This document shows positions 16,782 through 25,201 of a stretch of 64,000 nt of DNA, piece by piece. The notes below the pieces were generated by a model. It was given only the letters and a program-made list of their open reading frames with translations. It did not search any database and had not been told where the DNA came from. The translations under genes and the position numbers were made by a program. The stretch comes from Pseudomonas sp. S31 (GTDB taxonomy: Bacteria > Pseudomonadota > Gammaproteobacteria > Pseudomonadales > Pseudomonadaceae): the NCBI RefSeq assembly GCF_016648105.1, contig NZ_JACVVE010000004.1, positions 1 to 64,000 of the forward strand. Direction: 5' to 3'. Position 1 is the first letter of the stretch; every line of letters begins with the position of its first letter.

Positions 16782-17321
16782 TCAGCTCAGGCGCAAGCGC
16801 CACTGCCCGGTGTAGCTCAGGCACACGCGGGACAGTGGCAATACGTCGATGCACGAGTGCGCCGCCAATGGCGCGCCCAACACGTCTACCAGCACGGCGC
16901 GGATGACCAGCGGATGGGTCACCGCCAGCCAATGCCCTGCCCCCTCGAATGCGCCCAACCAGGCCGCCACCCGCTGGCACAGTTCGGCGAACGACTCGCC
17001 CCCATGTGGCTTGCCGTGAGGGTCGCTCAGCCACTGCGCCAGGGCCTCGGGGCGTTCGGCCTGCAACTGCTTGAGCGCCACCCCCTGCCAGCTACCCAGG
17101 TCGCAATCGGCCAGCGCCGGCTCCAGCCGAACGGGCTCGCCGAGTAGCGCGGCAGTGTCCTGGGCACGGCGCTCCGGAGCGCTCAACACCTTGGCCAAGG
17201 GGTCATGGCCCCACGGTAGTTCGCTCAGCGGCAGGATCGGATCGTCATGACCCGGCAAATGGCCGGTGCGCTGGGCATCGGTCAGGGCATGGCAGACCAA
17301 GGTGAGGTGCACGGCTTTCAT
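16782..17321 (-). CDS. atypical histidine phosphatase superfamily protein
   Basis: 179 aa from the ATG at 17319-17321. The fold signature is present but altered: the usual RHG triad at the N-terminus reads CHA (LTLVCHALT, residues ~8-16). The phospho-accepting His is kept and the preceding Arg is lost. Later APERRAQDTA supplies the second Arg, the Glu is in the GGESF region, and VTHPLVIRA supplies the second His. Loss of the first Arg may lower phosphatase activity or shift the substrate. It lies divergent from the heme oxygenase gene. The substrate is unknown. The longer in-frame reading runs through the divergent promoter and is not used. Confidence 0.8.
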   Translation of the reverse strand: MKAVHLTLVCHALTDAQRTGHLPGHDDPILPLSELPWGHDPLAKVLSAPERRAQDTAALLGEPVRLEPALADCDLGSWQGVALKQLQAERPEALAQWLSDPHGKPHGGESFAELCQRVAAWLGAFEGAGHWLAVTHPLVIRAVLVDVLGAPLAAHSCIDVLPLSRVCLSYTGQWRLRLS

Positions 17322-17447
17322 CGCAAGACTGTTCGTTCGGGGCCAGCCCACTCGTTTATCACGCCATGGCGTTTTTGTCGCGGCCCACGGGAACGCTGCG
17401 GTAGGATGCCACTCCAATCTAGGCACATTGCCAGCAGAGCCCGATCG

Positions 17448-18101
17448 ATGTCGACCCGCCCTACCCCCTCCCCCTTGCTGCTCGCCCTGCGTGCAGGTAC
17501 CCGCGCTTGCCACACGGCCCTGGAGGAACGCCTGCCGTTTTTCCGTGAGGGTTTCGATGTGGCCGGCTACCGTCGGCTGCTCAGTGCCTACTACGGCTTC
17601 CATGCACCGCTGGAGCTGACCCTTGCTGGGTATCAAGGCGTCGAACGGGCCAAGGCGCCCGCGCTGGTGCGTGACCTCCTGGCCCTGGGACTGAGCGCGG
17701 CGGACATCGATGCCTTGCCGCTGTGCCAGGCACTGCCGGCTGTCGAAGATGAAGCCCGTGCGCTGGGTGTGATGTATGTGCTGGAGGGCTCGACCCTGGG
17801 TGGCCAGGTCTTGAAGCGAGCCATGGCCGAACGCCTGGGGCTAGCGCCTGACCGCGGCTTGGGCTTTCTCGATGTGTATGGTGCGGCGTCCGGCAGCTAT
17901 TGGCGCGCGTTCCTCGAAAGGCTCGCCGATGCCGCGTGCACGCAAGCCGCGCAGGCCGCCACGGTGCAGGCGGCCATCGATACGTTCGTGTGCTTCGAGC
18001 GGTGGCTGGCGCAGCGTGGGGTGCTGGATCAGGCAAACACCTGTACCACCCCCCATGCGGGCACCAGAGCCACCAATCCCGCCGCCGTCCTGGGCCAATA
18101 G
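17448..18101 (+). CDS. biliverdin-producing heme oxygenase (BphO-like)
   Basis: 217 aa from the ATG at 17448 (MSTRPTPSPLLLALRAGTR). The proximal heme ligand is the His22 in RACHTALEERL. The distal-helix signature is YVLEGSTLGGQVL (about residues 108-120), as in BphO-type enzymes that open heme to biliverdin, iron and CO. No bacteriophytochrome gene is in the window, so iron recovery from heme is as likely as chromophore supply. The last ~24 codons overlap the end of the convergent DUF3325 gene by 73 nt. The C-terminal tail after the FERWLAQ helix (NTCTTPHAGTRATNP) looks like read-through of that neighbour's antisense strand. Confidence 0.85.
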   Translation: MSTRPTPSPLLLALRAGTRACHTALEERLPFFREGFDVAGYRRLLSAYYGFHAPLELTLAGYQGVERAKAPALVRDLLALGLSAADIDALPLCQALPAVEDEARALGVMYVLEGSTLGGQVLKRAMAERLGLAPDRGLGFLDVYGAASGSYWRAFLERLADAACTQAAQAATVQAAIDTFVCFERWLAQRGVLDQANTCTTPHAGTRATNPAAVLGQ

Positions 18102-18361
18102 GGCAACAGCGACACGACCAGCAATCCCGCCAGCGACATCATCCCGAACCAGGCCACCGGACCCATGGCCCAGCCCCAGGCCTGGGCACACAGCAACAGG
18201 CTGGACAACAGCCCCAGCCAGCCGAGCCCACGCAGCAACCGGCGCAGGGCTTGCGGGCAGGTGCGGCCCCAAACCTGCTTGAAGTGCCGTTCGAGGCCCT
18301 GGCACAGAGCAAGCATGCCCGCGTAGGCCAGCACCGCTGCCCCCATCATCGACAGCATCAT
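18029..18361 (-). CDS. DUF3325-type small membrane protein, iron-uptake associated
   Basis: 110 aa from the ATG at 18359-18361, overlapping the upstream PepSY gene by ATGA. Three to four hydrophobic helices fill the protein, with a basic loop around CPQALRRLLR. DUF3325 proteins regularly follow a DUF3649-PepSY pair near TonB-dependent receptors in Pseudomonas. They probably belong to an inner-membrane complex that handles siderophore-bound iron. No catalytic motif is visible. Its end overlaps the heme oxygenase gene tail to tail. Confidence 0.75.
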   Translation of the reverse strand: MMLSMMGAAVLAYAGMLALCQGLERHFKQVWGRTCPQALRRLLRGLGWLGLLSSLLLCAQAWGWAMGPVAWFGMMSLAGLLVVSLLPYWPRTAAGLVALVPAWGVVQVFA

Positions 18362-19878
18362 GCCGTGGCCTCCCCGCGCGCAGACGCCCGCGCAGCGCGC
18401 GGCGTCGCCTCGTGATGATGGACGCGCCAGGCGGTCAGGCCCAGCCCGGCACCCAGCACCAGGGCGGTGATGACCACCGCCAGGCGCATGCTGTCGGCCA
18501 AACTGCCGAGCAGACCCAGGCTGCAACACAACAACGCCGTCAAGCCCAGTTGCTCGACCCACGCGCGCCGCGCCGGGCGCAATCCGGCATGCAGCAACGC
18601 CAACAGCCACACCCCGAAGAACGCCCGCACCTCCCAGTCTTGCCGCAGGGCAAGCTCGGCCGGTAACAGCCGGCTGGCCCAGAGCAGCGCGACACAGGCC
18701 AGCAGCAGTCCGCTGATGAACCCCACGTTGCACACCTCGGCCAGCCGGTACCAGCGGCGCGCCGAGGCATCCGCCGTGGCCGTGGTGTATTTACGCCCAC
18801 GCTTGACGCAGAACAGCACCAGGCCGCTGGCGATCATCAGGCAACTGACCAGCCCGCAGACGAAATACAGCCAGCGCATCGGGTAACCGCCAAATTGGGC
18901 GAAGTGCAGGCCGACCATCACCCGCTGGGTGAGTGGCGCCGGGCGCCAATCGGCCACGTCGCTGAGCAGCTCGCCGGTCGTACCGTCGAAGACCATGGCC
19001 TGGCCCTTGGACAAGGCGATGCGGTTGCCCAGCTCCGGACGGATCTCGATGCGCGCCCCCGCAGTGTTCGGGTGACTCACGCTGAAACCGCTGAGTGGAC
19101 CCAGCCGCGCCTCGGCCTGGGCCAGCAACGGCACCACGTCGACCAGCTCGCCCGGCTGCTTGGCCAGGCCCCGAGACTGCTCAAGGCGAGCATTGCCCTG
19201 GGTCTGGAAATAGGCACGGTTGTCGCCCTCGAACAGCGCATCGACACCGGCCGGGATGTAGATCAGCATGAAGATCACCAGGCCGGTGTAGGTGATCATC
19301 AGATGGAACGGCAGCAACAGCACGGCGCTGGCGTTATGGAAATCCAGCCACGAACGCTGGCCCTTGCCGGGCCTGAAGGTGAAGAACTCCTTGAAGATCT
19401 TCTTGTGGATGACGATGCCGGTGACCAGCGCCGCCAGCATCACCAGGGCCAGCGCCCCGACCACGAAGATGCCCCAGTTGCGCGGCAGGTCGAGGGTGAA
19501 GTGGAAACGGAAGAAGAAGTTGCCGCCGACGCTCGGTCGCACCTCGATCGCTTCGCCACTGACCGGGTCGAGCTGCACGCTGTGGCCATGGCGCCGGTCA
19601 CCGGTGGATACGCGCAACCCCGGCGAGCGCTCGCCGGGCAGGCTGACGCCCCAGTTGCCCGCCTTCGGCTCATGGGTTTGCAGGTAGGCGATGGCACGCC
19701 GAGCAGCATCGGCCTGGGACACCTCGCTGGTCGGAATTTCCGGCTGCATCCAGTGGTTCAGCTCTTTGTCGAACACCGCCAGGGTGCCGGTGACGAAGAT
19801 GGCGAACAGCAGCCAGCCGAAGATCAACCCAGCCCAGGTGTGCAGCCAGGCCATCGATTGAGTGAAGGTGTTCTTCAT
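18358..19878 (-). CDS. PepSY-associated TM protein, putative ferric-siderophore reductase
   Basis: 506 aa from the ATG at 19876-19878, overlapping the DUF3649 gene by 4 nt. The first helix (LHTWAGLIFGWLLFAIFVTG) is typical of the PiuB/FoxB/FsrB family, followed by periplasmic PepSY segments. Histidines on predicted helices (RFHFTLDLP, LDFHNASAVLLLPFHLM, VGLHFAQFGGYP) could bind heme. Characterised relatives reduce ferric siderophores in the periplasm or inner membrane. The extra C-terminal helices beyond ~400 and the neighbouring DUF3649 and DUF3325 proteins suggest one complex. It is read away from the FepA/PfeA-like receptor, whose Fur-type promoter probably drives the operon. Confidence 0.82.
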   Translation of the reverse strand: MKNTFTQSMAWLHTWAGLIFGWLLFAIFVTGTLAVFDKELNHWMQPEIPTSEVSQADAARRAIAYLQTHEPKAGNWGVSLPGERSPGLRVSTGDRRHGHSVQLDPVSGEAIEVRPSVGGNFFFRFHFTLDLPRNWGIFVVGALALVMLAALVTGIVIHKKIFKEFFTFRPGKGQRSWLDFHNASAVLLLPFHLMITYTGLVIFMLIYIPAGVDALFEGDNRAYFQTQGNARLEQSRGLAKQPGELVDVVPLLAQAEARLGPLSGFSVSHPNTAGARIEIRPELGNRIALSKGQAMVFDGTTGELLSDVADWRPAPLTQRVMVGLHFAQFGGYPMRWLYFVCGLVSCLMIASGLVLFCVKRGRKYTTATADASARRWYRLAEVCNVGFISGLLLACVALLWASRLLPAELALRQDWEVRAFFGVWLLALLHAGLRPARRAWVEQLGLTALLCCSLGLLGSLADSMRLAVVITALVLGAGLGLTAWRVHHHEATPRAARASARGEATA

Positions 19879-20162
19879 GCCAGCCACCTCATGGCCTGGG
19901 GCCAGAAGCCGACCAATGCCAGGGGTGCCGCGAGCGCAAGCGGCGTCCATGCGCGCAGGGCATCACGGCTGGCGAAGGCCCAGAGAATGGCGGCGGTGTA
20001 GAAGACGAAGGCTGGCAGCGTGGCAACGATGACCGCGTCGGCGGGTGCCAGAGGCAGCAGCCTGGCCAGGCAGGCGCTGGCGGCGTAGGCCAAGGCATAG
20101 CCGCCCAGGAGCGCAGCGCTCGTGCGGGAGAAGATGTGCAGCCAGGTGGGAAGTCTGTTCAT
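19875..20162 (-). CDS. DUF3649 small inner-membrane protein
   Basis: 95 aa from the ATG at 20160-20162 (MNRLPTWLHIFSRTSAALLG), with three hydrophobic helices. It matches the short DUF3649 proteins encoded next to PepSY reductase genes in Pseudomonas iron loci. It overlaps the PepSY gene by ATGA, so translation is coupled. The preceding gene in the direction of transcription is the TonB-dependent receptor, separated by a BIME. Confidence 0.75.
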   Translation of the reverse strand: MNRLPTWLHIFSRTSAALLGGYALAYAASACLARLLPLAPADAVIVATLPAFVFYTAAILWAFASRDALRAWTPLALAAPLALVGFWPQAMRWLA

Positions 20163-20173
20163 CGGTGCTCCTG

Positions 20174-20259
20174 GGGCTGCTACGCAGCCCATTCGCGGCG
20201 CAAGGCCGCTCCTACAGAGGACGCGTACCCCTGTAGGAGCGGCCTTGCGCCGCGATGGG
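20174..20259. repeat. BIME: paired inverted REP elements
   Basis: Two REP copies face each other. 20189-20217 and 20231-20258 are inverted copies (GCGGCGCAAGGCCGCTCCTA and its complement) with one indel, plus a short hairpin GGGCTGC/GCAGCCC at 20174-20190. It lies between the receptor gene and the DUF3649 gene of the same operon. Confidence 0.85.
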
Positions 20260-20279
20260 CCGCCAAGCGGCCCCCTGCA

Positions 20280-22514
20280 TCAGAAAGAAATATTCAACGC
20301 GGCAAACACCGCCCGCCCTGGCTGGTTATAGGTATTGGCACCCGAACTGCTGGCGTTGCCGCCGCGCAGGATCTGCTTGTCGAACACGTTGTTCACCCCG
20401 ACCCGCACATCGTAGTTGGCGTTGAACTTGTACCCGGCACTCAGATCCACCAGCCCATAGGCCTCGACGTCCTGCTGCGCCGCTGCGTCGTAGTCTTCCT
20501 GAGTCCGGTAGTTGTAGGTCGGCGACTTCTGCTTGCCGAAGTAGGTGCCAGCTACCTGGAACGACAGTTTGTCGGTGGCGCGCCAATCCAAGGTGGTGTT
20601 GACCGTGTATTCAGGGATCACCGACAGCGGTTCGCCGGTTTCGCGGTTGTCGTTATCGAGCATCCAGGTCAGGTTGGTGTTCCAGTCCAGGGTCGGCGTC
20701 AGCTCCATGAAGAAGTTGCCCTCGATGCCCTCGACCCGCGCCTTGCCGGCGTTTTCCCACTGGGTCACGCGGCGGCCGCTGTTGATCGCGTAGAGCACGT
20801 CGGTGCCGCCGATGATCTTGTTCTGGTAGTCGTTGCGGAAGTAGGTGGCGCTGGTGCGCCAGGTGCCACGGTCATACAGCAGGCCGATTTCCTTGTTCAC
20901 GCTGATCTCGGGCTTGAGGTCGGCGTTGCCCTGCAGGTAGCAGCCACCGGAATTGGTCTGCTGCACGCTGCAACCGTTGCCACGGCTGTACAGCAGATAG
21001 TTGGGGTTGGACTGGTACAGGTTCGGCACCTTGTAGGCCCGGGCGATGCCGCCCTTGACGGTCAGGGTATCGGTGATCTTGTGCGACAGGTTCAGGCTCG
21101 GGCTGAAGTTGTCGCCGAAGGTCTCGTGGTGATCGAAACGCAGGCCCGGGGTAATGGTGGTGGCGCCGAGTACGATGTTGTCCTCGGCGAAGAACGCGTA
21201 GCTGCGCGCGGTCATCTTCGAGTCGCTGCGGTCGAAGCCGCCGATCTGGTCACCGCCGTTGCCGCTGGGGTCGAAGCTCTGCGGGCGGAACGAGCCCTGG
21301 TCGTTGAGCGATTCGTAGAGGTACTCGCCGCCCAGGGTCAGCACGTGCTCGGTGCTGCCCATGGCGAACGGCAGGTTGACCTCGCTGGACAACCGCGTGT
21401 TGCGCAACCGCGACATGGCCGCACCGCTGTCGTTGATCGCCCCCTCCGGGCCACCGGCCAGGCCTTCGTTGAGGCGCCAGTTGCGCACGTATTCGTAGGC
21501 CAGGGTGGTCTTGCTGGTGCCCCAGGTAAAGTCGCCCAGGTGGGTCAGGTCATAGGTGCTGCGCTGCATCACGTTGGTCTCCTTGCCGTACAGGCTGGAG
21601 ATCAGGTCGATGTTGCTGCCACCGTTGCTGTTCATGGTGTCGCCGGCGTAGATGTTGCCCTGGCGGCTGTAGCCGGCGCTGGCCTCGAGGCGGTGCTCGT
21701 CGTTGAGCTTCCAGCTCAGCAGGCCGTTGATGTCCTTGTTGCGCACGCCTTCGCGACCGGCGGCCAGGGCACTGTTGGCGTGGCTGGCGTTGATGTCGAG
21801 GTCGTCGGCGTCGGTCTTGGCCAGGCCACCATACAGGCGGAAACCGAGGTTGTCGGTGAGCCCGCCGCCGAGGTTGAAGTTGGCCCGGCGGCTGGCGCCC
21901 TCGGCACTGTCTTCTGGCAGTTGGGTATAGAAGGTGACGTTACCCTTGAGTTCTTCGGTGGGGCGCTTGGTGATGATGTTGACCACCCCGCCCATGGCCC
22001 CCGAGCCATAGCGCGCCGCCGCCGGGCCACGCAGGATCTCGATGCGCTCGACCGCCTCGGCCGGTACCCAGTTGGTTTCGCCCCGGGTGTCGCGGTCGCC
22101 GTTCCAGCCGTAGCGCACGGCATTGCGCGCGCTGGACGGCTTGCCGTCGATGAGGATCAGGGTGTTCTCCGGGCCCATGCCGCGCAAGTCGATTTGACGG
22201 TTGTTGCCGCGTGCGCCGCTGGCGCTGTTGCCAGTGAGGTTGACCCCCGGCTCACGACGGATGATGTCGGACAGGTCGTTGGCCGGCGGATGGCGCTTGA
22301 TGTCCTCGGCGGTGATGATCGACGAACCCAGGGCCTGGCGCGCCTCGCGCTCGGCGGTGACCAGGGTGTCCTGGATCACCAGCGCGTCCTCGGCTACCGG
22401 CACTTCCAGCACCTCGCCGGGCACGGCTTGCGAGCTCTCGGCCGCCAGCACGGCAGGCGAAGCCAGCGCGAACAGGGCCAGGGCCAGGCGATTGGGTGAG
22501 GTTCTGGGTTGCAT
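20280..22514 (-). CDS. TonB-dependent ferric-catecholate receptor (FepA/PfeA-like)
   Basis: 744 aa outer-membrane receptor from the ATG at 22512-22514 (MQPRTSPNRLALALF), supported by TAGGAGA just upstream. A Sec signal peptide ends near VLAAES. The plug carries LDIRRE-type segments (DLSDIIRREPGVNLTG), RGMGPENTLILIDGKP and VERIEILRGPAAARYGSGA. The barrel closes with the terminal aromatic NISF. The pattern matches FepA/PfeA/PirA receptors for enterobactin and other catecholates. A Fur-box-like sequence lies ~112 nt upstream. No sensor/regulator pair is adjacent, unlike pfeRS loci. The downstream DUF3649-PepSY-DUF3325 genes likely process the imported complex. Confidence 0.9.
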   Translation of the reverse strand: MQPRTSPNRLALALFALASPAVLAAESSQAVPGEVLEVPVAEDALVIQDTLVTAEREARQALGSSIITAEDIKRHPPANDLSDIIRREPGVNLTGNSASGARGNNRQIDLRGMGPENTLILIDGKPSSARNAVRYGWNGDRDTRGETNWVPAEAVERIEILRGPAAARYGSGAMGGVVNIITKRPTEELKGNVTFYTQLPEDSAEGASRRANFNLGGGLTDNLGFRLYGGLAKTDADDLDINASHANSALAAGREGVRNKDINGLLSWKLNDEHRLEASAGYSRQGNIYAGDTMNSNGGSNIDLISSLYGKETNVMQRSTYDLTHLGDFTWGTSKTTLAYEYVRNWRLNEGLAGGPEGAINDSGAAMSRLRNTRLSSEVNLPFAMGSTEHVLTLGGEYLYESLNDQGSFRPQSFDPSGNGGDQIGGFDRSDSKMTARSYAFFAEDNIVLGATTITPGLRFDHHETFGDNFSPSLNLSHKITDTLTVKGGIARAYKVPNLYQSNPNYLLYSRGNGCSVQQTNSGGCYLQGNADLKPEISVNKEIGLLYDRGTWRTSATYFRNDYQNKIIGGTDVLYAINSGRRVTQWENAGKARVEGIEGNFFMELTPTLDWNTNLTWMLDNDNRETGEPLSVIPEYTVNTTLDWRATDKLSFQVAGTYFGKQKSPTYNYRTQEDYDAAAQQDVEAYGLVDLSAGYKFNANYDVRVGVNNVFDKQILRGGNASSSGANTYNQPGRAVFAALNISF

Positions 22515-22625
22515 CGGTACATCTCCTAGAAGGGTGAGCAAAAGGCAAAATCCGTCTGCGAAGCCGGAACGCCAATGCCCTCCGGCCTCTCAAGCAACGC
22601 TTGGGGTGCCACTAGGGATGGTGAA

Positions 22626-22644
22626 TATAGTGATTCTCAAATGA
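22626..22644 (-). promoter_or_regulatory. Fur box candidate for the receptor operon
   Basis: On the minus strand the site reads TCATTTGAGAATCACTATA. It matches the core of GATAATGATAATCATTATC at about 11 of 14 positions. It lies 112 nt before the receptor start in an AT-rich patch. Confidence 0.55.
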
Positions 22645-22766
22645 GTTTAAATCTTATTTACGAAATTTACATATCTGACAGGGAACTCAGAGGCTTCCAA
22701 CGCACACACCGGAGCAGTATCCCGACGCATTGATCCGCAAAGCTTCGACACACTAGCGCGCTTCTT

Positions 22767-22898
22767 GATGGGGCAGCCAGCAAGCAAAATATCTACGTCA
22801 AAGACGTAATGCTGATCTATGGCAAAAGCGCTACCGAGAACATACCCGCTGATGTGCTGCGCAAGATCGCCAAGGAGCTCAACCATGCCCCTCACTGA
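22767..22898 (+). pseudogene. remnant of a RelE/HigB-like toxin gene
   Basis: A reading frame with no start of its own gives NIYVKDVMLIYGKSATENIP then ADVLRKIAKEL and ends 14 nt inside the antitoxin gene. The pattern (hydrophobic strand, Y-K-S motif, then a C-terminal helix) matches the end of RelE/HigB-type toxins that precede NadS/HigA antitoxins. The expected N-terminal ~60 residues are not readable upstream in any frame, so only the C-terminal third survives. The assignment is inference from pattern and position. Confidence 0.4.
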
Positions 22899-23199
22899 AA
22901 AACAGCTGATGATGCGCGATGCCACCCGCAACATTGGCGAAGAACTGCTCGAATCGATCCGCGATGTAAAAGCGGGACACTATGGTGCGGTGCACCAGGT
23001 GGAAGTCACCCAGGCCGCCGAGGCCCGTAGCAAAACCGGCCTATCGCAGGCCAAGTTCGCAGAGCTGCTGGGCGTTTCGGTCCGTACCCTCCAGGAGTGG
23101 GAGCAAGGCCGTCGTAAGCCGTCCGGCGCCGCTCGGTCACTCTTGCACATTGCAGCTTCGCGCCCGGATGTGTTTCGCGAGGTGCTCCAGGCCCCCTGA
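22885..23199 (+). CDS. NadS/HigA-type antitoxin with XRE helix-turn-helix
   Basis: 104 aa from the ATG at 22885 (MPLTEKQLMMRDATRNIGEE), preceded by AAGGAG. The C-terminal helix-turn-helix reads TGLSQAKFAELLGVSVRTLQ followed by EWEQGRRKPSGAA, as in NadS/HigA antitoxins. These normally repress their own operon and neutralise a co-encoded RNase toxin. The overlapping upstream frame appears to be only a toxin remnant, so this may be an orphan antitoxin kept as a regulator or as protection against related toxins. Confidence 0.85.
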   Translation: MPLTEKQLMMRDATRNIGEELLESIRDVKAGHYGAVHQVEVTQAAEARSKTGLSQAKFAELLGVSVRTLQEWEQGRRKPSGAARSLLHIAASRPDVFREVLQAP

Positions 23200-23243
23200 A
23201 CCCTGACTGATCACGGACGTGGAGGTGTTCTCCGGGCCACCCG

Positions 23244-25058
23244 CTAGACCAGCACCTCGCTGGGAGTTTGCCGCTGGAACGACCACCCCCCCTCGCCATC
23301 GACCTCCAGGCGGTGGGTGTGGAAACTGGCCAAGGTGCTGCGATGGCCGATGCTCACCAGTAAGGTATCGGGCAGTTCATGGCGTAGCAGTGAATACAGG
23401 GTGTGCTCGAGCCCTTCGTCCATGGCCGAGGTGGACTCGTCGAGAAACACCACCTGGGGGCGGTTGAACAACACCCGGGCGAACGCCAGGCGCTGCTGCT
23501 CGCCGATCGACAGCACCTGCGACCAGTCGTGGTTCGCGCCCAGTTGCTCGGCGAGATGGCCCAGGTTGACCAGGCGAAGAGCCTGCTGCATGCGTGCGTC
23601 GTCCTGCGGTTGCGCCACGGCCGGGTAGGCGATGGTGGTGCGCAGGTCGCCCAGCGGCAGGTAGGGGCGCTGCGACAGGAATAACGCCTGGTGTCCCGTG
23701 GGCCGCTGTACTTCACCTTGGGCATACGGCCACAGGCCCGCCAGAGCACGCAGCAAGGTGGTCTTGCCACTGCCCGAGGGCCCTTTGATCAATAACGCCT
23801 GGCCCGGCTGCAAACGCAGGTCCAGCCCCTCTATCAGGCGATGCCCATCGGGGCGCGAGACCTGCAACTGATGGATATGCAAGGCGTGGGGCTGGTCGTG
23901 GGTAGCGACCCGGGGCAACTCGCCCGCCTCGTGGTTGGCCTCGACGAAACCGGTCAGACGGTCGAGCGTGGCGCGATACTGGGCGAATGCATCGTACGAC
24001 TCGCGGAAGAACGACAGCGAATCCTGGACCTGGCCAAAGGCCTCGGCGGTCTGCATCACATCGCCCAGCTTGATCGCGCCGCTGAAAAAGCGCGGCGCCT
24101 GCAGGATGAACGGGAACACCACCGCCACCTGGCTGATGCCGAGGTTGAAGCCGTCGAACTTCAGGCCCCGGAACACCAGCGCCCAGGCGTTGGCGATCAG
24201 CGCGGCGAAGCGGCCGAGCAAGGTGCCCCGCTCGACCTGCGCGCCTTGGTAGAAGGCAATGTTCTCGGCGTTTTCACGCAAGCGCATCAGGGCATAACGG
24301 AAGTTGGCGGTGAGCTTTTCGTTGAGGAAGTTCAGGCGGATCAACGGCCGCCCGAGGCGGAAGGCGACCCAGGTGGCCACCAGCACATACAGGTACACGG
24401 CGAACACCATGGCCCGGGGGATCTCCACCCCGGCCACCGCCAGTGGCGCCGACAGCCCCCAGAGAATGCCCGTGAAGGCCACCAGCGACACCAGCGCACT
24501 GACCGCCCCCAGGGCCAGGGTAACGGAACCGGTGACGAAGGCGTTGACGTCGAGCTCGATACGTTGGTCGGGGTTGTCCACCGGATCGGCGACGAAGCGC
24601 CCACGGTAATAGGCATCGCCGTGCATCCAGTCGCCGGTCAGGCGCTCGGTGAGCCACGTACGCCAGCGGATGCTGAAGGCCTGGGTCATGTACGAGGTGA
24701 ACAGCGTGCGCGCGACATGGATGGTCGCCAGTATCCCGAACACCCCGAGCAGGTACCAGAAGGCAGCCTGGTCGAGGGCCTGCAGGGCGCTGTAGAAGCC
24801 GTTGTACCAGAACGAGAACAGCACGTTCAGGCGTACCGAGAACAGCGTCAGCACCAGAAGCAGGGCGAACGCCAGCAAGGGCCGCCAACTGCGGCGCAGG
24901 TTGAAGTACGGGCCGGCGAGCTGCCAGAACTGCCCGCCCCAGCGCGTGAAACGCACGGCCAGGGTGGCAGCGGCGAGGAAGCCGACGAAGGTGACCAGTG
25001 TGGCGATTGCCATCCAGCTCAGGCTCTGTTGCAGGGCCTGGTGCCAGTTCATGTCCAT
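23244..25058 (-). CDS. YddA/SbmA-like ABC transporter, fused membrane and ATPase domains
   Basis: 604 aa from the ATG at 25056-25058 (a second ATG at 25052 is possible; neither has a strong ribosome site). Six N-terminal transmembrane helices of the SbmA/BacA type span residues ~10-300 and include FSFWYNGFYSALQALD and RWRTWLTERLTGDWM. An ATPase domain starts near residue 400, with Walker A GPSGSGKTT, signature LSIGEQQRLA and Walker B VVFLDEST. Family members export or import peptides, peptide antibiotics or long-chain acyl compounds. The substrate is unknown. It stands alone between the antitoxin gene and the formate dehydrogenase operon. Confidence 0.87.
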   Translation of the reverse strand: MDMNWHQALQQSLSWMAIATLVTFVGFLAAATLAVRFTRWGGQFWQLAGPYFNLRRSWRPLLAFALLLVLTLFSVRLNVLFSFWYNGFYSALQALDQAAFWYLLGVFGILATIHVARTLFTSYMTQAFSIRWRTWLTERLTGDWMHGDAYYRGRFVADPVDNPDQRIELDVNAFVTGSVTLALGAVSALVSLVAFTGILWGLSAPLAVAGVEIPRAMVFAVYLYVLVATWVAFRLGRPLIRLNFLNEKLTANFRYALMRLRENAENIAFYQGAQVERGTLLGRFAALIANAWALVFRGLKFDGFNLGISQVAVVFPFILQAPRFFSGAIKLGDVMQTAEAFGQVQDSLSFFRESYDAFAQYRATLDRLTGFVEANHEAGELPRVATHDQPHALHIHQLQVSRPDGHRLIEGLDLRLQPGQALLIKGPSGSGKTTLLRALAGLWPYAQGEVQRPTGHQALFLSQRPYLPLGDLRTTIAYPAVAQPQDDARMQQALRLVNLGHLAEQLGANHDWSQVLSIGEQQRLAFARVLFNRPQVVFLDESTSAMDEGLEHTLYSLLRHELPDTLLVSIGHRSTLASFHTHRLEVDGEGGWSFQRQTPSEVLV

Positions 25059-25144
25059 GGAGAGGTGTCCGCAGCGGGTGATTGCGCGAGCGTAGCATCG
25101 GGGTGGGCCTCTGCCGGCAAACATGACGGACATTTCATTTAGCC

Positions 25145-25193
25145 TGCACCGGCCCTTTCGCCGCTGCGATTTACCCGCGAAAGGGCCGGTGCA
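25145..25193. repeat. perfect 17-bp inverted repeat (large hairpin)
   Basis: TGCACCGGCCCTTTCGC (25145-25161) is repeated exactly in inverted form at 25177-25193 around a 15-nt loop. It follows the end of fdsD on the minus strand and may terminate that operon, although no T-run follows. It could also be an unusual REP variant. Confidence 0.6.
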
Positions 25194-25201
25194 GTCAACC
25201 G

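Noticed and set aside
18362..18733. Longer start for the DUF3325 gene
   Set aside because: It would run through the PepSY gene; the ATGA overlap at 18358-18361 is the natural coupled start.
20136..22499. 787-codon plus-strand frame
   Set aside because: Antisense to the TonB-dependent receptor, with Val/Gln/Gly-rich sequence and no domain pattern.
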